DNA of 28,328 nucleotides from Candidatus Delongbacteria bacterium (GTDB lineage: Bacteria > Delongbacteria > UBA4055), in assembly GCA_027858795.1 (NCBI GenBank), contig JAQICF010000273.1, positions 1 to 28,328 of the forward strand. The letters run 5' to 3'. Positions 1 through 7,453 of the stretch are shown in pieces. Position 1 is the stretch's first letter; every line of letters begins with the position of its first letter. The notes under the pieces are model-generated. The model was given only the letters and a program-made list of their open reading frames with translations, was not told the DNA's origin and searched no databases. The position numbers and the translations under genes are program-made.

Positions 1-23
1 GTTAGAACAATCTAACAGGAGGG
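1..23 (+). promoter_or_regulatory. small hairpin next to a Shine-Dalgarno site
   Basis: GTTAGA (1-6) and TCTAAC (11-16) form a six-base-pair stem with a four-base loop immediately upstream of the purine-rich AGGAGGG (17-23). That ribosome binding site precedes the ATG at 27 by only a few bases. The hairpin could modulate initiation or be the end of a longer structure cut off by the window edge. No function can be assigned. Confidence 0.3.
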
Positions 24-26
24 AAT

Positions 27-197
27 ATGAAAAAGTTTTTCTCATTAGTTCTGATTCTTCTAGCGTTGGCATTGCCATTGAATGCATCTGTTCCTGCATA
101 TACTGACTGGGAATGGCAATTTGACCACTGGGTTTATACTGGTGAAAATCCATATCCACCGCCAGTACCACCACCAGCACCACCAAAAATTGGATAA
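27..197 (+). CDS. small secreted proline-rich peptide (56 aa)
   Basis: A 56-residue protein begins with MKKFFSLVLILLALALPLNA, a typical Sec signal peptide (basic start, leucine-rich core, small residues before a probable cut after Ala20). The mature part is about 36 residues: an aromatic stretch (YTDWEWQFDHWVY, about 25-37) followed by a proline-rich tail (NPYPPPVPPPAPPKIG). The start is supported by AGGAGGG just upstream, and a strong hairpin terminator follows the stop within ten bases, so it looks like its own short transcription unit or the end of one. I recognise no family. It could be a small exported or envelope-associated peptide; the coding call rests on the signal peptide, ribosome binding site and terminator. 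Confidence 0.7.
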   Translation: MKKFFSLVLILLALALPLNASVPAYTDWEWQFDHWVYTGENPYPPPVPPPAPPKIG

Positions 198-203
198 AGA
201 ACT

Positions 204-236
204 AAAAGGTCATGCAAAGAGGCATGACCTTTTCAT
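204..236 (+). terminator. hairpin terminator after the proline-rich peptide
   Basis: AAAAGGTCATGC (204-215) pairs perfectly with GCATGACCTTTT (222-233) around a six-base loop. The T-rich end of the right arm gives an intrinsic-terminator shape for the + strand, seven bases after the stop codon at 197. Confidence 0.75.
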
Positions 237-263
237 AGATAAAATAATTTTGAGATAGATGTA

Positions 264-437
264 ATGACTGAAAAGAAGGAAAAGAAGATTCTGCCGATAT
301 GCTCTTTCTGTGATAGGATAAGAGATAGAGAAGGAGTTTGGAAAAAAGTAGATACTAAGATCTACAAATTTAAGGAAGTTGCTCTTTCTCACAGTGTTTG
401 TCCTGAGTGTAGGAAGAAGTATTATAAGGGAATATAA
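264..437 (+). CDS. small zinc-ribbon protein (57 aa)
   Basis: The 57-residue product has two CxxC pairs, C13-S-F-C16 and C46-P-E-C49, in the arrangement CSFCDRIRD...W...SHSVCPECRKKYY. This resembles a short zinc-ribbon type often found as a stand-alone protein or next to signalling domains (CxxCxxIRD...W...SHgiCPxC). The second half is lysine-rich and there is no signal peptide, so it is probably cytoplasmic. No strong Shine-Dalgarno site is visible; the ATG at 264 is the first in frame and puts the first cysteine pair at residue 13. It sits 66 bases before the next gene boundary and ends 37 bases before the Cas2-like gene, so the two may be co-transcribed. A role in protein-protein or nucleic-acid contacts is plausible but unproven. 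Confidence 0.7.
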   Translation: MTEKKEKKILPICSFCDRIRDREGVWKKVDTKIYKFKEVALSHSVCPECRKKYYKGI

Positions 438-474
438 AGGACAATTAAGAATGGAAAATTAAAGGAGAAGAAAA

Positions 475-798
475 ATGAGTTGTTATAAAGAGTATGAAGA
501 ATGGATAAAAGAAAATTCGTCAAAGGTTAAGAAAGATATAGTAATTATAGCATATGATGTAGATAAGGATAATCCAGAAATTCGTAATGAGTTAAGAAAT
601 TATATTGAAGAAGATTTAAAAGGAATTCGTCGGACGGAATCCGTATATGAATTTGATACAACTAATGATGAGATAGACGGAAAGAAAATCGTTTCTAAAA
701 TAAGGGGAATAATTAATGAAAAAAGTGATACTGTTTATATCTGGTTCTTTTACCTAGACAAGGATCGTGAAATTAACAGACTTAAAATTGGAAAATAA
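475..798 (+). CDS. small Cas2/VapD-like protein (107 aa), function unknown
   Basis: The predicted layout is beta-alpha-beta-alpha-beta: DIVIIAYDVDKDN (about 21-33), a helix EIRNELRNYIEEDLKG (35-50), strand RRTESVYEFDT (52-62), helix KKIVSKIRGIINE (70-82) and strand TVYIWFFYLD (86-95). A Tyr-Asp-Val at the end of strand 1 and an R-T-E-S-V-Y-E strand after helix 1 resemble Cas2 and VapD ferredoxin-fold nucleases, and the length is right for that group. There is no cas1, other cas gene or CRISPR array in the window, so any relationship would be as an orphan. AAGGAGAAG at about 462-470 supports the start. It precedes the DUF2235 hydrolase gene by 22 bases, which suggests co-expression. The fold assignment is tentative; it could equally be an uncharacterised conserved protein. 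Confidence 0.6.
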   Translation: MSCYKEYEEWIKENSSKVKKDIVIIAYDVDKDNPEIRNELRNYIEEDLKGIRRTESVYEFDTTNDEIDGKKIVSKIRGIINEKSDTVYIWFFYLDKDREINRLKIGK

Positions 799-820
799 TC
801 AAAATATAAGGAGTCCCACC

Positions 821-1858
821 ATGCCTAAACGAATAATTATCTGTGCCGATGGCACATGGAATCGACCTGAAAAGAATTTGAAGAAAGATTTTCCTACTAA
901 TGTTCTTCGTTTGGCAAGAGGTATCAAGTCTATTGGTTTAGATGGTATTCCTCAACAAGTGTTCTATGACTGGGGAATTGGATCATACCACGACAAACAT
1001 ATTGGTGGTATCACCGGTAAAGGATTGCATAAGAATATTGTTGATGATTATCGCTACATTGTTCAAAATTACTCCGACGGAGATGAAATTTATCTATTTG
1101 GGTTCAGTAGAGGTGCATATACTATTCGTTGCCTATGCGGACTTATTAATAACTGTGGAATTATCAAAAGATCGGATGCTCCTTTGATCCATAAAGCATT
1201 TAAACATTATAAAAGGAAAGGGAAGAATTTTAAGCCAAGTGGTGTTAAATCAGTTGAATTTAGAAAGAAATATTCGCATCAATCCAGAGAAGTTAAATTT
1301 GTTGGTGTTTGGGATACTGTGGGTGCAATGGGTCTTCCTCTTTCGTTCTTAGGATTATTTGAGGATAAAGATGTCTTTTATGATACAAAAATAGGTAAGA
1401 ATGTTCGTATTGCAAGACATGCTTTGGCTATTGATGAGCATAGATCTGATTTTGAACCGACTATTTGGAAACCTAGAGATAATATGGATATGAAACAAGT
1501 TTGGTTTGCCGGAGCTCATAGTGATATCGGTGGTAGTTATAAACCTGATAAGGATGGAACTGTATTGGCGGATAATGCTTTTGACTGGATGATCAAGGAA
1601 GCGAGTGTTTCAGGTTTGTCAGTAGAAGCACATTTAGAGCAAAGTTTAAAAACAAACCCGTTAGCAACTCTTCATAATTCAAGAAAAGGTTTTTTTAGGA
1701 TAAAGGGAAAGGATTATCGTCCGATTAAACATAAGGAAGGTAAAGTTTTGATTCATGAGTCTGTTAAAATTCGTTGGCAGAAAGATTCTAAGTATAGACC
1801 TAAGAATTTGAAGAAGTATGTTGAGAAGTATGGATGGGATGGAGTTGTTGTAAAATAA
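821..1858 (+). CDS. DUF2235-family alpha/beta hydrolase (345 aa)
   Basis: The N-terminus MPKRIIICADGTWN is the hallmark start of DUF2235 proteins, which include T6SS Tle1-type phospholipase effectors and many uncharacterised hydrolases. The nucleophile elbow is GFSRGAY, with Ser96 as the predicted nucleophile. The family's WFxGxHSDIGG block (WFAGAHSDIGGSY, about 228-240) carries the expected acid/His region, followed by ADNAFDWMI. I chose the ATG at 821 because AAGGAG (808-813) lies seven bases upstream and it gives the canonical N-terminus; an in-frame ATG at 767 would overlap the previous gene. There is no signal peptide, so the enzyme is probably cytoplasmic or delivered by another route. 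Length is normal for the short single-domain form. A lipid or ester substrate is likely from the family but not shown here. Confidence 0.88.
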   Translation: MPKRIIICADGTWNRPEKNLKKDFPTNVLRLARGIKSIGLDGIPQQVFYDWGIGSYHDKHIGGITGKGLHKNIVDDYRYIVQNYSDGDEIYLFGFSRGAYTIRCLCGLINNCGIIKRSDAPLIHKAFKHYKRKGKNFKPSGVKSVEFRKKYSHQSREVKFVGVWDTVGAMGLPLSFLGLFEDKDVFYDTKIGKNVRIARHALAIDEHRSDFEPTIWKPRDNMDMKQVWFAGAHSDIGGSYKPDKDGTVLADNAFDWMIKEASVSGLSVEAHLEQSLKTNPLATLHNSRKGFFRIKGKDYRPIKHKEGKVLIHESVKIRWQKDSKYRPKNLKKYVEKYGWDGVVVK

Positions 1859-1890
1859 GATGGAAAACAAAAAACTATTGGAAGAGAATT

Positions 1891-2028
1891 ATGAAATGTA
1901 ATTATAAGTGCCCACATTGCGGAACTCGGATGGCAGAAGAGTTTGAAGAAAAAGGAGAAATGAGAGCATTTGCGAACTTGAAGAAAGAGTCTAAGTACAA
2001 TAAAGACCCGCCTTTAAATTGTCAGTAA
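1891..2028 (+). CDS. mini zinc-knuckle peptide (45 aa)
   Basis: The product begins MKCNYKCPHCGTRM, with Cys3, Cys7 and Cys10 forming a CPHCG zinc-knuckle half, and ends in PPLNCQ with a further cysteine at residue 44. The rest is charged. GGAAGAG about seven bases upstream supports the ATG at 1891; a longer frame from 1834 would overlap the hydrolase gene and has no better site. It lies 32 bases after the DUF2235 gene and may be co-transcribed. Its last codons lie in the left arm of an inverted repeat (2013-2061). It could be a small metal-binding protein or a decayed fragment of a larger zinc-ribbon gene. Confidence 0.5.
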   Translation: MKCNYKCPHCGTRMAEEFEEKGEMRAFANLKKESKYNKDPPLNCQ

Positions 2029-2061
2029 CTGAGTGAAGTAATAAATAAATGACAATTTAAA
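2013..2061 (+). repeat. 12-bp perfect inverted repeat over a stop codon
   Basis: TTTAAATTGTCA (2013-2024) and TGACAATTTAAA (2050-2061) are exact complements separated by 25 bases. The left arm includes the last codons of the zinc-knuckle peptide. The downstream bases are AT-rich but lack a clean T-run, so it is a weak terminator candidate. The TTTAAATTG/CAATTTAAA ends resemble the outer arms of the repeats near 5462 and 13192, but the central core is absent. Confidence 0.55.
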
Positions 2062-2082
2062 TAATATTAAAGGAATGTAATA

Positions 2083-2913
2083 ATGAAAAATATGATAAAA
2101 GTAATACTTGTTCTAATCTTCTTGATTAGTCTTGCAAGTTGCGAGAAAAACTCTGTGTCTACTGATGATAACAATTGGACAGCAGAATTCAGCACACCGA
2201 ATGAAGAAACAACAATAAGTAAATCAACAGAAACAGATGCAGTAGTTGATTTTGATTTCCACAATGGTGGTTTAGAGTATGTTTACAGCAAGTTGTTGGA
2301 AGTGAAAGAAAACCATTCCCAATCAAAAACCGCAGAAGAAAACTGGTGGGGTAACGATGTGAATTTAAAAGAAATGACACTTTCTTTCGTACAAGGTTAT
2401 TTCTTTCAGACGTACGGAGATCAGATAGGTGAATTAGAGTATGATAAAGCCTTAGAACCTGGTTTGATGGCTGCTCAAATGAGTGCAGACGATGCAATTG
2501 AATATGTTATGTTGTCAAATTTGAACACAGTTACTAAAAGTTATATTGATCAAATTCTTTCTATTGATATGAAGAATTTTGGAACAGTAGAATCATCGTT
2601 GAAGAAAATTCGAAATGATGCAAGAAAAGAACTTTCAGGAGATGATCTAGCTACTGTTTTAAACATAATTGAAATTTCATTATCTTCAGCAAAATATTGG
2701 AAAGATAACCTTGATAAGTGGGCAGCACTTTTTGAAGAAAGCGAAGAACAACCTGCTTATGCAAGTTGGTGGGAAAACATTTTAATTGGTGATATGGCTG
2801 GTGCAGCAGTTGGTCAGATTGCAGGAGGTGGAGACGGTAATATTGGAGGAACTGCATCTCTTGTTTCTTCAGCAGTAGTAGCTGTTGTAGAATTATGGGA
2901 CTGGTGGTTTTAA
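2083..2913 (+). CDS. lipoprotein with glycine-rich hydrophobic tail (276 aa)
   Basis: MKNMIKVILVLIFLISLASC is a clear lipoprotein signal with lipobox L-A-S-C (lipidated Cys20). A Ser/Thr/Asn-rich linker (about 24-55) leads into a largely helical acidic domain (about 60-235) with WWGND near residue 88. The C-terminus from about 238 (GDMAGAAVGQIAGGGDG, then a hydrophobic Val/Ala stretch ending ELWDWWF) carries spaced small residues of the GxxxA/G type. Such segments pack as transmembrane helices and are seen in bacteriocin-like peptides. AAGGAA upstream fits the ATG at 2083; a second ATG at 2092 is possible. A strong terminator follows directly, so this gene ends a transcription unit. I recognise no family with confidence. 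A surface lipoprotein with a membrane-inserting tail is the best description. Confidence 0.8.
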   Translation: MKNMIKVILVLIFLISLASCEKNSVSTDDNNWTAEFSTPNEETTISKSTETDAVVDFDFHNGGLEYVYSKLLEVKENHSQSKTAEENWWGNDVNLKEMTLSFVQGYFFQTYGDQIGELEYDKALEPGLMAAQMSADDAIEYVMLSNLNTVTKSYIDQILSIDMKNFGTVESSLKKIRNDARKELSGDDLATVLNIIEISLSSAKYWKDNLDKWAALFEESEEQPAYASWWENILIGDMAGAAVGQIAGGGDGNIGGTASLVSSAVVAVVELWDWWF

Positions 2914-2922
2914 ATAATTAAC

Positions 2923-2963
2923 AATATCTGGGGTAGTATTACAACTTCCCCAGATATTATTCT
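2923..2963 (+). terminator. terminator after the lipoprotein gene
   Basis: AATATCTGGGG (2923-2933) pairs perfectly with CCCCAGATATT (2948-2958) over a 14-base loop and is followed by the AT-rich ATTCTAT. It lies ten bases after the stop at 2913 and just before the ribosome binding site of the next gene, so it may attenuate rather than fully stop transcription into sppA. Confidence 0.7.
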
Positions 2964-2977
2964 ATAGGAGAATCGGA

Positions 2978-5398
2978 ATGAAAAAATGTATTATTTCTGC
3001 ATTGCTAGCAATAGTTATAGTTGCAAAACCAATGGGTTTTATTCCCATTAATTCATCAATATCGACAGATGAATTATCCCATAAAGTAGTCAAGAATCCA
3101 TCTCTTCTTGCATACCAACCGTCAAAATCATTGATGATGTACGTTGATTATAGCAACGAAATTAAGGATTTAGAAAACAAAGGATTATTCCTAACATTGA
3201 ATAATTTGGGTTTTGGACTTAATGTTGATAAAGATGACGTTATGAATTATGCATTTTCTATAGGAGATAAGGCTTTTGATGGAATTTATTTCGGGTATTG
3301 TCTAAGAGCTTATGAAAAAGAATTGAATCCCGAGAGTGATTTTTCTTTAACTTTCAGACCAACAAAGAGAATATCTTTGGCTGGTAATGTTAAAAATGTT
3401 TTCAAACAGAATACAGGGGATATTCTCACAGACATAGGCTTGTCAATAAGACCTTTTAAATCAGATTGGATTACATTTTCAGGAGATATTAATATAAAAA
3501 ATAAAATATCGGATAATAGTTTATATAATATAAGTATGAATACTAAAGTTTTTGATGGAACATTCTTAGAACTTGGGTATTTGAATAAAATTGGAGACAA
3601 ACCTGAGAATGCACGATATTCGATAAATTTAAACTTTACTGATGCTATATTTAAAGGTGGTTATTTTATTTCAAAAGAATTTTCTGATAAAAATTATGGA
3701 GATATGTATGGTTATTTCCAAATTTCAAATAAAAATAATACCCGAATTCGACCTGATGAGAACAACCGTTTAATTGAGATTCGATTAAAAGGAAATTATA
3801 GGGATTATTTACCAAAACGATCATTTCTAAGCAATATGATATCAGAATGGAAAGGATCGGAAGAGAAAAGTATTAACAAATTGATAAATCAAATTAATCA
3901 TTTAAGAAGTGATCCTGAAGTTTATGGGTTGAAAATTATTGTAGATAAGTATACTATGTCTTACACACAAAAAGAGGAATTGCGAAAAGCTTTATCTGAC
4001 TTTAAAGATAATGATAATAAAATATACACTTACTTCGAAAATGCTGATCAATCCGATTATTATTTAGCTTCTGTATCGGATAATTTATACATGCATCCAT
4101 TAGGGAATCTTGGCCTGAGCGGTTTTAGCACAGATCTAATTTTACTAAAAGGATTATTTGATAAAATTGGTATAAAATATCAGATAATAAAAAGAGGAAA
4201 ATATAAGAGTTATACCGAGTTGTTTAGTAATGATTCTGTCAGTAATGAAAATTTAACTCAAGTAAAAAGAGTTCTAGAAAATTTTGATAGAATAGTTAAA
4301 ACTGAAATAAAGGGAAGTCGTAACTTAACAGATATAGAAGTAAACAAAATATTCAATGAAAAACCTTATTATAATGCCAAGACAGCATACGATAATAAGT
4401 TGATTGATGGTATAATTACTTTAGATAAATTTAATAGTGAGATATATAAAAATACTTCTAAAAAACTCAAAATCAGAAATATTGAATCTTACTTGTCAAT
4501 GGGTGAAGAAAATAAGAAATGGACGGCAATTTCTGATAAAAAGATAGCTTTGATTTATGCAGATGGGACTATCAATGATGGAGAAAGTAGCGAAGGAAAT
4601 ATACTCGCTGGAAATACAATGGGTTCGACTACAATTATTAAATTGTTGAAACTAGCAAGAAGTAATATACAAGTGAAAGCAATTGTTTTACGAATAAACT
4701 CTAATGGTGGAAGTGTACTAGGTTCAGATAAAATATTACATGAGATTAAGAAGACACAAGAACAATACAAGAAGCCAGTAATTATTTCAATGGGTGATGT
4801 TGCTGCTTCTGGTGCTTACTGGATGTCATGTTTTGCAGAAAAGATTTATGCGGATAATTTTACGCAAACTGGGTCAATAGGTGTTTTCAGCATGTATCCA
4901 GCAATTGATAGTTTAGCCACATCACTTGGCATAAAAACTCATAGAGTAAAAGTAAATAATTTTGCACAACCTTCTGCTTTCAATAAACTGAACAAAGATG
5001 AAATTAATTTACTACAAGAGGAAATTGATTATATATATGAAAGTTTCTTGGATAAAGTTGCTGAAGGAAGAGAAATAGATAAAAATAAACTTAAAGAAAT
5101 TGCTGAAGGAAGAGTATGGACTGGTGAGGATGCAAAGCAGATTGGATTGATCGATGAAATTGGAACATTGAATGATGCCATAGAATATGCTGCAGAAATA
5201 GCAAAAGTAGATATAGAAGATAATTATATAGCTGTTTATACCGAACCTTCTAAATTGAATATATCATCTATTTTTAAAGAAGTTATTCTTAGTAAAGAAG
5301 AACAAAATCTTCTGAATAAAATTAAGAAGAACAATTTACTTGAAGTAATTTCTTCCGAAGAGAATTGTTTTGTAATTATGCCATACTATTTTAAATAA
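2978..5398 (+). CDS. sppA: SppA-type signal peptide peptidase with extra N-terminal domain (806 aa)
   Basis: SppA is a serine/lysine protease of the ClpP/crotonase fold that degrades cleaved signal peptides in the membrane. The C-terminal half shows the tandem SppA domains: the catalytic lysine lies in KRGKYKSYTE (Lys410) and the catalytic serine in GDVAASGAYW (Ser611). Their spacing of about 200 residues equals that of E. coli SppA. The S49 landmark TGSIGVF follows at about 630. The protein is about 190 residues longer than E. coli SppA: after a signal sequence (about 1-24) comes a strand-rich region (about 35-265) with alternating hydrophobic residues (for example FLTLNNLGFGLNV, YSINLNFTDAIFKGGYF), suggesting a beta-barrel-like or surface domain. 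AGGAG at 2966-2970 supports the start. It ends in a terminator just before repeat copy 1. Confidence 0.9.
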   Translation: MKKCIISALLAIVIVAKPMGFIPINSSISTDELSHKVVKNPSLLAYQPSKSLMMYVDYSNEIKDLENKGLFLTLNNLGFGLNVDKDDVMNYAFSIGDKAFDGIYFGYCLRAYEKELNPESDFSLTFRPTKRISLAGNVKNVFKQNTGDILTDIGLSIRPFKSDWITFSGDINIKNKISDNSLYNISMNTKVFDGTFLELGYLNKIGDKPENARYSINLNFTDAIFKGGYFISKEFSDKNYGDMYGYFQISNKNNTRIRPDENNRLIEIRLKGNYRDYLPKRSFLSNMISEWKGSEEKSINKLINQINHLRSDPEVYGLKIIVDKYTMSYTQKEELRKALSDFKDNDNKIYTYFENADQSDYYLASVSDNLYMHPLGNLGLSGFSTDLILLKGLFDKIGIKYQIIKRGKYKSYTELFSNDSVSNENLTQVKRVLENFDRIVKTEIKGSRNLTDIEVNKIFNEKPYYNAKTAYDNKLIDGIITLDKFNSEIYKNTSKKLKIRNIESYLSMGEENKKWTAISDKKIALIYADGTINDGESSEGNILAGNTMGSTTIIKLLKLARSNIQVKAIVLRINSNGGSVLGSDKILHEIKKTQEQYKKPVIISMGDVAASGAYWMSCFAEKIYADNFTQTGSIGVFSMYPAIDSLATSLGIKTHRVKVNNFAQPSAFNKLNKDEINLLQEEIDYIYESFLDKVAEGREIDKNKLKEIAEGRVWTGEDAKQIGLIDEIGTLNDAIEYAAEIAKVDIEDNYIAVYTEPSKLNISSIFKEVILSKEEQNLLNKIKKNNLLEVISSEENCFVIMPYYFK

Positions 5399-5427
5399 TA
5401 ATTCAAATATACTAAAATATATTTTTG

Positions 5428-5453
5428 GGTGGTACTTAGTGACCACCTTTTTT
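5428..5453 (+). terminator. intrinsic terminator after sppA
   Basis: GGTGGT (5428-5433) pairs with ACCACC (5442-5447) and six T residues follow. The same arrangement (GGTGG...CCACC, T-run, TATATCTTT, then AAATTGCCACATAGGG) recurs just before repeat copy 2, so terminator and repeat arm appear to be inherited together. Confidence 0.85.
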
Positions 5454-5461
5454 ATATCTTT

Positions 5462-5642
5462 TAAATTGCCACATAGGGTTACTCTTCTAAAAAGAAAAAT
5501 TAATGCTGGCTAACGGTCATGGCAAAAACCAGTGGTGATAAGCTAGTAAACTCTCTAAGTAACCATTGATATTTTGCCAATGTTAGCCCTTGTTTATTTT
5601 TCTTTTTAAGAATTAGTTCTTAAATCCCTATGTGTCAATTTA
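5462..5642 (+). repeat. attC-like palindromic element, copy 1
   Basis: The core is 5509-5587: GCTAAC (5509-5514) pairs with GTTAGC (5582-5587), and TGGCAAAA (5520-5527) with TTTTGCCA (5572-5579). A spacer of five bases on the left but two on the right gives the asymmetric bulge expected of a folded integron-type recombination site. Outside the core, TAAATTGCCACATAGGG (5462-5478) pairs with CCCTATGTGTCAATTTA (5626-5642) with one mismatch. The right arm immediately after the core, GTTAGCCCT, pairs 9/9 with AGGGCTAAC at the left of copy 2, better than with its own left side (GGCTAAC only). It has the same orientation as the other four copies. An alternative reading is a non-autonomous palindromic mobile element. 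Confidence 0.8.
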
Positions 5643-5797
5643 TCATTCTTTCTGTTCAATGTAAAGTATATAATTAAATTATTGAATTTTAAAGATAGCA
5701 ATAAAATATAAGCGAAAGCGTGAATCAAAAATCAATATATAAATTTAAGTATATTGGGTGAAATAAGTGTTAATATTATAAAAACAAATAATTAGAG

Positions 5798-5826
5798 TTG
5801 ACAAGTCATAAGAGTTGTAGTAGTTT
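5798..5826 (+). promoter_or_regulatory. sigma70-like promoter, TTGACA-N17-TAGTTT
   Basis: TTGACA (5798-5803) is followed after exactly 17 bases by TAGTTT (5821-5826), about 85 bases before the propeller-protein pseudogene start. The same hexamers and spacing occur on the - strand at 22461-22489. The interval 5643-5910 otherwise holds only AT-rich sequence with no other feature I can support. Confidence 0.45.
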
Positions 5827-5910
5827 ACTAAAGTTTTGATTTGCAGGTAATATTGCCAGAGGTACTTAGAAAATATTAGGATGTTGAAATTTAACATAAT
5901 AGGTAAAACT

Positions 5911-7226
5911 ATGAAAGCACGTATTACAATATTTATAACGCTGATAGCAGCATTTTTATTATTTGCATCAAGAAATATGATAACCTGGGAAGACTGGTAC
6001 AATACAGAACATGGAGATGCTTTATACAGCATTAAGCAGACAGCTGATTCAGGATATATCGCAGGTGGCTACTACACGTATCAGATAGATCAGGACTGGT
6101 ATACTCCTCATGCAAGGTTAATAAGATTGGATAAGTATGGAGAAGTATTATGGGAAAGCTATTATGCCTGGTCGGAAATAGCAATTGCTGATATAAAGTC
6201 CGTTATAGAAGATTCAGATGGTAATTTTGTTACGACCGGAATTGATATCGGGAGTATATCCATACTGAAATTCGATAAAGATGGTAATCTTTTATGGAAT
6301 AAGTATTACGGTAGAGGTGATTCAGAAGGATATGATATAAAAGAAAGCCCTGACGGAGGTTATGTTGTTGCAGGTTTAGAGAGGGGGAGGGCTACAAATC
6401 CGTTATTGTATCATCCGATGACCACTACGTAGTTACAGGTAAAAATGGCGTTATATTGAAAGCAGACCAATCAGGAGTTATACAATGGGAAAAAAACTAC
6501 AGTGTTGCACCGGACAGTACAGAGTGGGGTACAGGATTTAGTGAAATAACAGAAGATGATTTTGGTAATTTCATATGTTGCGGAGCAGCGGGAGATGCAT
6601 TGATCATGAAATTTGATAAGAATGGAGATTCTTTATGGTTTAAGTTTTATGGAAATGTGTTTAAATATGGATTGCAATCAATTGACAAAACTGATGAAGA
6701 TAACTTAATACTGTCAGGTATATGGCAATGTACTGATATAGAAGAACAATGGAAGATTATGAAAGTTGATCAGTACGGAGATTCATTGTGGACAACAGTA
6801 TCAGAGAAAGCATCTAAATATGATTATAATAGCCCAGGGGAAATACATAGAACATTTGATGGTGGGTATATAGTAGGTGGGTCACTGGGACCTTCTTACA
6901 TAATGAAAATGAACGAATATGGGGAGGTAGGGATAGAAAATAGCTATGAACTATTAGCTATGAACTATAAGCTGGAGCAGAACTACCCGAACCCATTTAA
7001 TAACCAGACGAAAATTGATTACACTTTAGATAAGATATCTGATGTGAAGATAATTGTATTTAATGCACAGGGTCAGAAAGTTTCGGAGCTAGTTAATAAT
7101 AAAGTAGGTAAAGGAAGGCATTCGGTATTGTTTGATGGAAGTAGATTTAATAGTGGAGTTTATTATTACCAGTTAAGTATAGATGGTAAAATGGTTGATA
7201 ATAGGAAAATGATTTATTTGAAATAG
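5911..7226 (+). pseudogene. frame-broken secreted propeller-like T9SS protein
   Basis: The first part (5911-6432, from MKARITIFITLIAAFLLFAS) and the second part (to 7226) together match the intact neighbour at 7454-8896 along its length, but in different frames. The break lies near 6376-6395. Where the neighbour has 114 bases between GCAGGT and the codons for NSVIV, this copy has 20, so it lacks 94 bases (not a multiple of three) and runs into a stop at about 6430. The lost frame resumes as YKSVIVSSDDHYVV. The downstream part retains repeats of the FDKNGDSLWFKFYG kind and a complete T9SS C-terminal domain (QNYPNPFNNQTKIDY...KMIYLK). The gene is therefore probably inactive, unless the downstream portion is translated alone from an internal start; that part would lack a signal peptide. 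A sequencing or assembly error is the main alternative. Confidence 0.8.
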
Positions 7227-7237
7227 TATCAAATACT

Positions 7238-7346
7238 ACAAGGGGTTGAAACCCCTTGTTCAGGTAATAGACTGAAGTGAACAAGGTGGCTTTAGCCCCT
7301 TGCAGTGTAGTGGATCAAAAGAAAGATGCTGAATCAAGTTCAGCAT
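7238..7346. repeat. cluster of three small palindromes
   Basis: Three hairpins follow the pseudogene: ACAAGGGGTT/AACCCCTTGT (7238-7259), CAAGGTGGC/GCCCCTTG (7282-7302) and ATGCTGAA/TTCAGCAT (7326-7346). The first resembles the hairpin after the next gene (8902-8924). The third, TGCTGAA...TTCAGCATGACA, is a type of short palindromic unit met in many bacterial genomes. They may act as terminators or be REP-like debris. The rest of 7227-7453 holds no other feature I can see. Confidence 0.6.
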
Positions 7347-7453
7347 GACAAGGAATGTGAAAATTGTTTTTCTTGCAATTTAACTAATTAATCATTACAA
7401 TTATAAATCATAAGCATCGAATAAATATTTTCTATAAAATATTGGGACAAACC

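Noticed and set aside
1..16. GTTAGA...TCTAAC at the left edge as another attC-like site
   Set aside because: It has a GTTAGA-like box but no TGGCAAAA/TTTTGCCA boxes and only a four-base loop; if part of a site, the rest lies outside the window.
767..820. A longer N-terminus for the DUF2235 hydrolase starting at 767
   Set aside because: It overlaps the end of the preceding gene and lacks a ribosome binding site, whereas ATG 821 has AAGGAG upstream and gives the family's canonical N-terminus.
5911..7226. Two separate genes at 5911-6432 and 6456-7226
   Set aside because: Together they align with the single intact neighbour gene, the second half lacks a signal peptide and a good start, and a 94-base deletion accounts for the frame change.
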